Shown here piece after piece: positions 58,140 to 64,000 of a stretch of DNA of 64,000 nucleotides. Numbering within the stretch: position 1 is the stretch's first letter; each line of letters opens with the position of its first letter. This DNA is from Mycolicibacterium frederiksbergense. GTDB lineage: Bacteria; Actinomycetota; Actinomycetes; Mycobacteriales; Mycobacteriaceae. A model generated the notes under the pieces. That model ran no database searches. It was not told where the DNA came from and saw only the letters and a list, made by a program, of their open reading frames with translations. The translations under genes were made by a program, and so were the position numbers. Where the stretch lies: the NCBI RefSeq assembly GCF_012223425.1, contig NZ_CP038799.1:3270249-3334248 (forward strand), read 5' to 3'.

Positions 58140-59287
58140 TGAGCACATCTCGTACCAATGTCGGCACCGTCGAAGACCTGCACGCATCGGCCGTAAAGGC
58201 TTGCGGACTCGATGATTTCGGTGACGATAGTGACAACTACCGGGAGGCGTTGAGCGTGCTGCTCGAGGCCTATCAGCGCGACGCAGATCTGACCGAGCTC
58301 GGCAGCAAGATGCAGCGGTTCTTCGTGCGGAATGCCCTCGTCGCTCGACTTGTCTCCGAGGCGGCGTTCAAGCAGTACCCGCAGCACGCCGACGTGCCCA
58401 TCGAGCGGCCCATCTTCGTGACCGGGCTGCCACGGACCGGCACGACCGTGATCCACCGTCTGCTCACCGCAGATCCGCGGCACCAGGGTCTGGAACTGTG
58501 GCTGGCCGAGTTCCCGCAGCCGCGCCCCCCGCGTGAAACCTGGTCGCAGAATCCGGTTTTCCAGCAGCTCGACGCGCAGTTCAGCAAGGCGCATGAGGAG
58601 AACCCGGATTACACCGGTCTGCATTACATGACCGCCGACGAGGTCGAGGAATGCTGGCAACTGTTGCGTCAGTCGCTGCATTCGGTGTCCTATGAGACGC
58701 TGGCGCACATCCCCACCTATTCGCGGTGGCTGGCGAAACAGGACTGGACCAAGTCGTATCAGCGCCACCGCCGCAATTTGCAGCTGATCGGGCTGAACGA
58801 ACCCGAGAAGCGTTGGGTGCTCAAGAATCCCAGCCATCTTTTCGCGCTGGACGCGCTGTTCGCGACCTACCCGGATGCGTTGGTGGTGCAGTGTCACCGA
58901 CCCGCGGAGACCATCATGGCCTCGATGTGCTCACTGGCCCAGCACACCACCGAGGGATGGTCGAACAGCTTCTCCGGCAAAGTGATCGGCGAAGACTCGC
59001 TGGAGACCTGGTCGCGTGGCCTTGAGCTGTTCGATACCGAACGGGCCAAGCACGATCCGGCCCAGTTCTGCGATGTCGACTACTTCGAGTTCATCAAGGA
59101 CCCGGTCGGCGCCGTCGAGGGCATCTACCGTACTTTCGGCATCGACTTCACCGACGATGCGCGGCAGGCGATCTCGGACAGCCACGAGGAAAGCAAGAAG
59201 GGGCCGCGCGCGCCGAAGCACACCTACTCGTTGAGTGACTACGGGTTGACCGACGAGCAGGTCAGGGAGCGCTTCAAAGGACTGTAG
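58139..59287 (+). CDS. Sulfotransferase-family protein, Rv3529c type
   Basis: A 382-residue protein with the PAPS-binding loop TGLPRTGTT (about residue 98) and a C-terminal KHTYSLSDYGL found in mycobacterial sulfotransferases. It corresponds to Rv3529c. The acceptor is unknown; the KstR-controlled operon suggests a sterol or a lipid made during sterol growth. It ends five bases from the convergent Rv3527-type gene. Confidence 0.87.
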   Translation: MSTSRTNVGTVEDLHASAVKACGLDDFGDDSDNYREALSVLLEAYQRDADLTELGSKMQRFFVRNALVARLVSEAAFKQYPQHADVPIERPIFVTGLPRTGTTVIHRLLTADPRHQGLELWLAEFPQPRPPRETWSQNPVFQQLDAQFSKAHEENPDYTGLHYMTADEVEECWQLLRQSLHSVSYETLAHIPTYSRWLAKQDWTKSYQRHRRNLQLIGLNEPEKRWVLKNPSHLFALDALFATYPDALVVQCHRPAETIMASMCSLAQHTTEGWSNSFSGKVIGEDSLETWSRGLELFDTERAKHDPAQFCDVDYFEFIKDPVGAVEGIYRTFGIDFTDDARQAISDSHEESKKGPRAPKHTYSLSDYGLTDEQVRERFKGL

Positions 59288-59291
59288 CGAG

Positions 59292-59765
59292 TCAGCCGTC
59301 GCCGGGGGACGGAGCGCTGGAGATCTCTTCCAGGCAACCCTCGGCGATGGCGTGCCTGATGCTGTCGGTGAGCCGGTGACATGACTTGGCGCGTGCGGAA
59401 TCACCACCGGCCGAACGGATCTCATCGAACACCGCACAGCGTTTGGCGGCCTGTCCGTTCCACTGCACCGTGGTGTGTTCGGGGCCAAGCTTTTTCACCT
59501 GAACGGTCGCGTGACAGAACCGGCAGTCCACCGAGGCCAGCCCCGAGGTCAGATACCGTTCTTTGTCGCGCGCGGTGGCCTCGTGCACCGCTGCGGCGCG
59601 CTGCGGATCGGAACCGAAATCCGGTGCCTTGGACCAATTTCCGGTACCGGGGCGAGGATCGGGATGTCCGTGGTCGTCATCGTCGTCATGCCCGGCCAGT
59701 AGCAGCATCGAGCGGGCCAGACGATCGACGTCGGGCGTCTGGGCCTGCTCGTTGCCGGCGGTCAT
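59292..59765 (-). CDS. Rv3527-type small cysteine-containing protein
   Basis: A 157-residue protein with VDCRFCHATVQVKKLG (CxxC with adjacent His) and two further cysteines in KRCAVFDE and KSCHRL, giving a possible metal or Fe-S site. An acidic-histidine segment GHDDDDDHGHPD is also present. No named domain. It starts on the kshA stop (TGATG) as the second gene of the kshA operon, so it may help electron transfer to or assembly of KshA; this is inference. Confidence 0.78.
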   Translation of the reverse strand: MTAGNEQAQTPDVDRLARSMLLLAGHDDDDDHGHPDPRPGTGNWSKAPDFGSDPQRAAAVHEATARDKERYLTSGLASVDCRFCHATVQVKKLGPEHTTVQWNGQAAKRCAVFDEIRSAGGDSARAKSCHRLTDSIRHAIAEGCLEEISSAPSPGDG

Positions 59766-60934
59766 CAGCTCGACTGCTCCGCCGATTCCTTCTGTTCTGC
59801 CTGCTTGAGGTTCTCCTGCTGCTGCAGATTCTCCTGAACCTCGACGGCCCACTTCTCGTTCGCGGCGGTGGTGTCGACCTCCATCTCGAACCGGTCGGTC
59901 ATCTCCGGGGTGACATCGGCGACGTCGACATAGAACTGCTGGTACCAACGGCGCATCTGGTAGACGGCACCGTCCTCCTCGACCAGCAGCGGATTGTCGA
60001 TGCGGGTCTTGTGCTTCCAGATCTCCACGTCCTGCAGGAAGCCCTTGGACACACCCTCGGTGAACACCCGGGCCAGCTTGTCGGTGGTCTTCTCGTCGAG
60101 CCCCTTGGGCTTTTCGACGATGACGCCCCACTGCAACATGAACGAGTTCTGGCTGACCGGGTAGTGGCAGTTGATCAGGATGGACTCGGCCTTGAAACCG
60201 CCGTAGTTGTTGTGCAGCCAGTTGATCATGAACGACGGTCCGAAGTACGAGGCCTCCGAATCCAGGTGTGCCTCACCGTAGGTGGTGCCCAGATCGCTGA
60301 TATCCGCGCGCCCCACATTGTGCAGGTACTGGCTGGCGATGTGGCCTTCGAAGACGTTCTTGAAGTACGTCGGCAGCCCGTAGTGGATGTAGAAGAAGTG
60401 CGCCATATCGGTGACGTTGTCGATGATCTCGCGGCAGTTGGAGCCCTCGATGAGCATCGTGTTCCAGCGCCACTCGGTCCACTGGTCGTCGGCGGCCTCG
60501 GGGATCTCGGGGATGCGGACCTCGGGTTGCGGCGGGTTGCCCTCGGCGTCGTGCCAGACGAACAGCAGCCCGCCGCGCACGTCGGTCTCCCAGGAGCGGG
60601 TGCGGGCCAGTCGCGGTGTGCGCTTGGCGTAGGGCACCAGCTTGCACTTGCCGTCCCCGCCCCAGCGCCAGTCGTGGAACGGGCAGGCCACGGTGTCGCC
60701 CTTGATGGTGCCCTGGGCAAGGTTGCCGCCCATGTGGCGGCAGTAGCCGTCGAGCACCTTCAGGTTGCCCTCGGAGTCGGCGAACACCACCAGCATGGTG
60801 CCGAAGATCTCGACGCCGTGTGGCTCGCCGTCCAGGAAATCCTTCACCGGTCCTAGGCAGTGCCACCCGCGGGCGTAGCGGTCGGGCAAGTCGCCGGTGT
60901 CGATTTCACGAATGCCGGCAGTCTCGGTAGTCAC
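59765..60934 (-). CDS. kshA: KshA, oxygenase subunit of 3-ketosteroid 9-alpha-hydroxylase
   Basis: A 389-residue Rieske non-heme iron oxygenase similar to Rv3526. The Rieske ligands are in CRHMGG and CPFHDW. The mononuclear iron site lies in NVTDMAHFFYIHYG (two histidines). KshA with the reductase KshB (not in this window) hydroxylates C9, causing ring-B opening together with KstD. The C-terminus is Gln/Glu-rich. It is divergent from the carbonic anhydrase gene with a KstR box 31 bases before its start. Confidence 0.96.
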   Translation of the reverse strand: MTTETAGIREIDTGDLPDRYARGWHCLGPVKDFLDGEPHGVEIFGTMLVVFADSEGNLKVLDGYCRHMGGNLAQGTIKGDTVACPFHDWRWGGDGKCKLVPYAKRTPRLARTRSWETDVRGGLLFVWHDAEGNPPQPEVRIPEIPEAADDQWTEWRWNTMLIEGSNCREIIDNVTDMAHFFYIHYGLPTYFKNVFEGHIASQYLHNVGRADISDLGTTYGEAHLDSEASYFGPSFMINWLHNNYGGFKAESILINCHYPVSQNSFMLQWGVIVEKPKGLDEKTTDKLARVFTEGVSKGFLQDVEIWKHKTRIDNPLLVEEDGAVYQMRRWYQQFYVDVADVTPEMTDRFEMEVDTTAANEKWAVEVQENLQQQENLKQAEQKESAEQSS

Positions 60935-60964
60935 GGTGGGCCTCCCGTATCTGGTCTCTCTAAC

Positions 60965-60978
60965 TAGAACACGTTACA
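60965..60978. promoter_or_regulatory. KstR operator upstream of kshA
   Basis: TAGAACACGTTACA fits TnnAACnnGTTnnA. It lies 31 bases from the kshA start and 67 bases from the carbonic anhydrase start, so it may control both. Confidence 0.92.
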
Positions 60979-61044
60979 GTTTTGTGCCGCCTTTGCGCAA
61001 CGTAACCACTGCTACCTGCAAGGACCACGCGGTATATGTAGACG

Positions 61045-61569
61045 ATGCCGGTTTATTCGTTCGAAGGCCGTATACCCAGAATCGATCCGGAGGCATTCGT
61101 GGCGCCCACCGCGACCCTGATCGGCGATGTCACGGTCGAAGCGGGCGCCTCGGTCTGGTTCAACACGGTGCTGCGCGGGGACCTCGCACCGATCGTCATC
61201 CGCGCCGATGCCAATGTGCAGGACGGATCGGTGCTGCACGCGCCGCCGGGGATTCCGGTGGACGTGGGGCCGGGAGCCACCATCGGGCACGCCTGTGTGG
61301 TGCACGGCGCCCATATCGGTGCCGACGCCGTGATCGCGAACCACGCCACTGTCCTCGACGGGGTGATCATCGGCGCCCGCAGCCTGGTGGCCGCGCATGC
61401 GCTGGTGGTTCCCGGCACCAAGATCCCCGATGAAGTGGTGGTGGCCGGGGCGCCGGCCAAGATCCGCGGTCCGGTCGCGGGTACCGGCGCCGAGCGGTGG
61501 GTGAAGACCAGCTCCGAGATCTACCGCGAGCTGGCCCTGCGCTACCGCGCCGGGCTCAAGGAGCTGTGA
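61045..61569 (+). CDS. Gamma-class carbonic anhydrase-like protein, Rv3525c type
   Basis: A 174-residue left-handed beta-helix protein with hexapeptide repeats (ATLIGDVTVEAGASVW onward) and the metal-binding histidine stretch ATIGHACVVHGAHIG. It matches Rv3525c. Members may be carbonic anhydrases, but several lack activity or act as acyl-CoA carriers. It is opposite kshA with a shared KstR box, and its tail meets the lipoprotein gene after three bases. Confidence 0.88.
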   Translation: MPVYSFEGRIPRIDPEAFVAPTATLIGDVTVEAGASVWFNTVLRGDLAPIVIRADANVQDGSVLHAPPGIPVDVGPGATIGHACVVHGAHIGADAVIANHATVLDGVIIGARSLVAAHALVVPGTKIPDEVVVAGAPAKIRGPVAGTGAERWVKTSSEIYRELALRYRAGLKEL

Positions 61570-61572
61570 GCG

Positions 61573-62187
61573 CTACTGCTCATTGTCGGCGAGGCCGACC
61601 CGCAGCGCGATCTGCTGCATCTTGCCGATGCTGGTGACGAACGGGTCGGTGGTGACGTCTCCGTCGGCACTCTGGAACTCGAGTCGGACCAGCGCGGGGC
61701 CCTCGGTGAACAGCAGCAGGGTGACCGCCTTGTCCTCATCCGGTCGGGTGCCCCGGATCACGACACCGCCCTGGCCGACACCCGTCGGCTGCGGATCGCC
61801 GGACACCTTCTTGGTGCTGACCGCCTGCTGCAGCGCGGCCGCAGCGGCCGCGTCGTCGGGGTAGATCAGCACGGTGTCGATGATGGCGCGGGTGTCCTCC
61901 TCGTTGACGAAGAAGGCGGTCGCACCGGGGTGCCCGTCCGGTGCGGGCTCCCGGGATCGCTGCACGAAGGTGTCATCGGCGTCGGTGAGATCGCCGGCCG
62001 TGAGCAGCAGATCGCGGTAGTCGGCGACCGCGGGCGCAGCGCTGGCCGAGGTGGTGGTGGAGCTGGCGGTGAACGCCGGCAGCGTCGGTGCCGGCGCGCT
62101 GGTGGCGCCACCCGGTTCGGTGGGCGCACAGGCGCTGACGGTGACGACGAGCAGGGCGGCGGCGGCAAAGTGTGATCGGGACAACAT
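61573..62187 (-). CDS. Predicted lipoprotein
   Basis: A 204-residue protein with a type II signal: hydrophobic AAAALLVVTVSAC with the lipobox VSAC, followed by a Thr/Ser/Ala-rich linker and a domain resembling secreted mycobacterial proteins with DYRDLLLTAGDLTDADDTF. The function is unknown. It begins 71 bases after the NTF2-like gene in the same direction. Confidence 0.83.
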   Translation of the reverse strand: MLSRSHFAAAALLVVTVSACAPTEPGGATSAPAPTLPAFTASSTTTSASAAPAVADYRDLLLTAGDLTDADDTFVQRSREPAPDGHPGATAFFVNEEDTRAIIDTVLIYPDDAAAAAALQQAVSTKKVSGDPQPTGVGQGGVVIRGTRPDEDKAVTLLLFTEGPALVRLEFQSADGDVTTDPFVTSIGKMQQIALRVGLADNEQ

Positions 62188-62258
62188 GTATGGGAAACTC
62201 AACAGCTCTTTTGGGTGTGCGGAATGAAATCGCCTACCACGGTACGCGACTCGGTCTG

Positions 62259-62660
62259 TCACACCGGCTGCGCGCTGGCTGCCGCCTTCTCCAACTCCCA
62301 GTACGCCCGCAGTGCCGCGATCTTGCCGTCGGCGTCCACCCGGTAGGTGAACACGCCCTCGGCGATCACTCGGTAGCCGCTCGAGACGATCACGATGTGT
62401 CCCGTGTTGGCTTCCTCGTCGCCGCACACGTAGGTCTTGTCGAAGTGGAACTCCAGCCGACTCGGTGCGATCGCCATGTCGAAGAACTTCGCGATCGCCT
62501 CCTTGCCGCGGTGCCCCTTGCCCTCCGGGTCGAAATGCGACGGGCCGATCGGGTCCTCGACGACCGCGTCCTCGGCGAACAGGTCGAGCCAGGCCTGCTT
62601 GTCGCGGGCGACGGCCGCTTCCCTCGACCGTCGGCCCGCCAGGGTCACCGGGGCGGTCAT
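62259..62660 (-). CDS. NTF2/SnoaL-like protein
   Basis: A 133-residue SnoaL/ketosteroid-isomerase-like protein, with DKQAWLDLFAEDAVVEDPIG at the N-terminus and FDMAIAPSRLEFHF later. The catalytic assignment is unclear; members near sterol genes may be hydratases or isomerases. The ATG overlaps the ltp3 stop (TGATG), so it is in the ltp4-ltp3 operon. Confidence 0.82.
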   Translation of the reverse strand: MTAPVTLAGRRSREAAVARDKQAWLDLFAEDAVVEDPIGPSHFDPEGKGHRGKEAIAKFFDMAIAPSRLEFHFDKTYVCGDEEANTGHIVIVSSGYRVIAEGVFTYRVDADGKIAALRAYWELEKAAASAQPV

Positions 62661-63853
62661 CAGGACTTGGCGGCCGGTTTGTCGCTGGAGACGACCCACA
62701 TCGAGTAGTACTGTGCGCCACCGCCGTAGGCGTGGCCGAGGGCCTTGCGTGCGCCGGGGACCTGGTGGTCACCGGCCTTGCCCATCACCTGGATGGCCGA
62801 CTCGGCGAAGCGGATCATGCCGGAGGCGCCGATCGGGTTCGAGGACAGCACGCCACCGGAGGCGTTGAACGGAATCCGCCCGCCGATCGCGGTCTCACCG
62901 GCCTCGGTGAGTTTCCAGCCCTCGCCCTCGGCGGCGAAACCGAGGCTCTCCAGCCACATCGGCTCATACCAGGAGAACGGGACGTAGACCTCGGCGGCGT
63001 CGATCTCGTCGATGGGTGAGGTGATCCCGGCGTCCCGCCACAGCGCGGCCGCGGCATCGCGGCTGGCCTGCGGGTTCACCTGATCGCGACCGGCGTAGGC
63101 CAGTGGTTCGGTGCGCAGCGCGGTGGCGTGGATCCAGGCGACCGGGTTCCCGTTGGCCAGATGCGCTTCCGCCGCTTCCTCGTTGCCGATCACCATGGCC
63201 GCCGCACCGTCGGACGACGGGCAGGTCTCGTCATAGCGGATCGGATCCCACAGCATGGGGGAGGCCATCACCTTCTCCAGGGTGATGTCCGGCTGGTGCA
63301 GATGGGCCAGCGGGTTCTTCGCGCCGTTGAGCCGGTCCTTGACCGCCACGATGGCGCCGATGTGATCGGGGGCGCCGGAGCGCCGGATGTACGCGCGGAT
63401 GTGCGGAGCGAAGTACCCGCCCGCGCCGGCACCGACCGGTTTGGTGAACGGCACCGGAATGCTCAACGCCCACATGGCATTCGATTCCGACTGCTTCTCC
63501 CACGCCATCGTCAGCACGCGCTTGTACTTGCCCGACTGCACCAGGCTGGCCGCCACGATCGCGGTCGAGCCACCCACCGAACCGGCGGTGTGCACCCGGA
63601 TCAGCGGCTTGTTCGTCGCACCGGTGGCATCGGCCATGAACAGCTCGGGCATCATCACGCCCTCGAAGAAGTCGGGCGCCTTACCGACGACCACGGCGTC
63701 GATATCGTCGAATGTCGACCCGGAGTCCGCCAGGGCCCGGTCGATCGCCTCGCGCACGAGGCCGTTCATCGACACGTCATGGCGCTTGGCGACGTACTTG
63801 GTCTGCCCGGTTCCCAGAACCGCGGCCAAGTTCTTTTGGGGTGAACCAGCCAT
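62660..63853 (-). CDS. ltp3: Ltp3, thiolase-fold lipid-transfer/aldolase-like protein
   Basis: A 397-residue thiolase-superfamily protein similar to Rv3523. The residues used by true thiolases are missing: the nucleophile position reads HTAGSVGG without cysteine, and the GHP motif reads SNPIGASG. It is thus more like the Ltp2 aldolase family than a thiolase. ATG 63853 is chosen, four bases after the ltp4 stop and with GGAAGGGAAG upstream. The sterol substrate is not established. Confidence 0.88.
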   Translation of the reverse strand: MAGSPQKNLAAVLGTGQTKYVAKRHDVSMNGLVREAIDRALADSGSTFDDIDAVVVGKAPDFFEGVMMPELFMADATGATNKPLIRVHTAGSVGGSTAIVAASLVQSGKYKRVLTMAWEKQSESNAMWALSIPVPFTKPVGAGAGGYFAPHIRAYIRRSGAPDHIGAIVAVKDRLNGAKNPLAHLHQPDITLEKVMASPMLWDPIRYDETCPSSDGAAAMVIGNEEAAEAHLANGNPVAWIHATALRTEPLAYAGRDQVNPQASRDAAAALWRDAGITSPIDEIDAAEVYVPFSWYEPMWLESLGFAAEGEGWKLTEAGETAIGGRIPFNASGGVLSSNPIGASGMIRFAESAIQVMGKAGDHQVPGARKALGHAYGGGAQYYSMWVVSSDKPAAKS

Positions 63854-63857
63854 TTCG

Positions 63858-64000
63858 CTACTTCCCTTCCAGCACGGCGACGAGATTTTGTTGCAGCGCA
63901 GGGCCGCTGGTGGCGTGCGCCAGTACGCGTTGGGCGGAGCCATCGAAGATGTGCTGTGCGGCGAAGCCGATGCGCTCCAGCCCGGCGGAGAACATCGGGT
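63858..64000 (-). CDS. ltp4: Ltp4, C-terminal end only (runs off the window)
   Basis: The last 47 codons of a minus-strand gene, ending HATSGPALQQNLVAVLEGK and TAG. The sequence and position before ltp3 fit the C-terminus of the Rv3522-type thiolase/DUF35 protein Ltp4. Identification rests on a short segment. Confidence 0.65.
   Translation of the reverse strand, partial: PMFSAGLERIGFAAQHIFDGSAQRVLAHATSGPALQQNLVAVLEGK

Noticed and set aside
1..64000. CRISPR arrays, insertion sequences, tRNA or rRNA genes
   Set aside because: No regularly spaced repeats, transposase motifs or tRNA-like cloverleaf sequences were recognised on either strand.

Overview
The window is chromosomal, high-GC actinobacterial DNA. 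It almost certainly comes from a fast-growing Mycolicibacterium-type mycobacterium. Its backbone is the mycobacterial cholesterol-catabolism region, recognised gene by gene by protein similarity recalled from M. tuberculosis Rv3557c down to Rv3522. Four perfect KstR boxes (TnnAACnnGTTnnA) and two perfect KstR2 boxes (AnCAAGnnCTTGnT) lie at the expected promoters. No tRNA, rRNA, insertion sequence or CRISPR array was seen.

Layout. 1-2911: tail of a sensor kinase, a polytopic membrane protein and a methyltransferase. 2936-4705: kstR2-fadA6 (C/D-ring arm). 4689-14104: an inserted, complete purine-to-allantoin module (guanine deaminase, xanthine dehydrogenase, FAD urate hydroxylase, HIU hydrolase, OHCU decarboxylase, and a permease fused to a second OHCU-decarboxylase-like domain), then a secreted cupin. 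14110-16886: a membrane SUKH protein and an alcohol dehydrogenase. 17000-22303: ipdC-ipdB-ipdA-echA20 and two divergent SDR genes on a KstR2 promoter. 22316-29995: an inserted block with a secreted histidine phosphatase, a giant LuxR regulator and two coupled enzymes that each carry an N-terminal Rieske domain. 30029-38212: ddn, an NTF2-like gene and fadA5 on one side of a KstR box, and the igr operon (cyp125-fadE28-fadE29-chsH2-chsH1-ltp2) on the other. 38256-40855: a type VII secretion substrate pair where M. tuberculosis has PPE63, and a GAF-ANTAR regulator. 40951-46361: hsd4B-kstD and hsaE-hsaG-hsaF, divergent around a KstR box. 46598-56121: an inserted block with a type III polyketide synthase broken by two frameshifts, its methyltransferase, a formamidase cluster with MarR and AmiC-like regulators, a RecQ helicase with a phosphoribosyltransferase-like tail, a secreted protein and an IclR regulator. 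56227-64000: Rv3531c-Rv3530c-Rv3529c, Rv3527-like and kshA, gamma carbonic anhydrase, a lipoprotein, an NTF2-like gene, ltp3 and the end of ltp4.

How it works together. Cyp125, FadA5, ChsE1-ChsE2, ChsH1-ChsH2 and Ltp2 shorten the sterol side chain. KshA and KstD open ring B. HsaE, HsaG and HsaF finish the A/B-ring fragment to pyruvate and propionyl-CoA. EchA20, IpdAB, IpdC and FadA6 degrade the C/D rings. The inserted modules add purine and amide nitrogen use and phenolic-lipid synthesis. The least explained part is the Rieske-FMN/Fe-S and Rieske-TPP enzyme pair at 26409-29995, which lies head-to-tail behind fadA5 and ddn.
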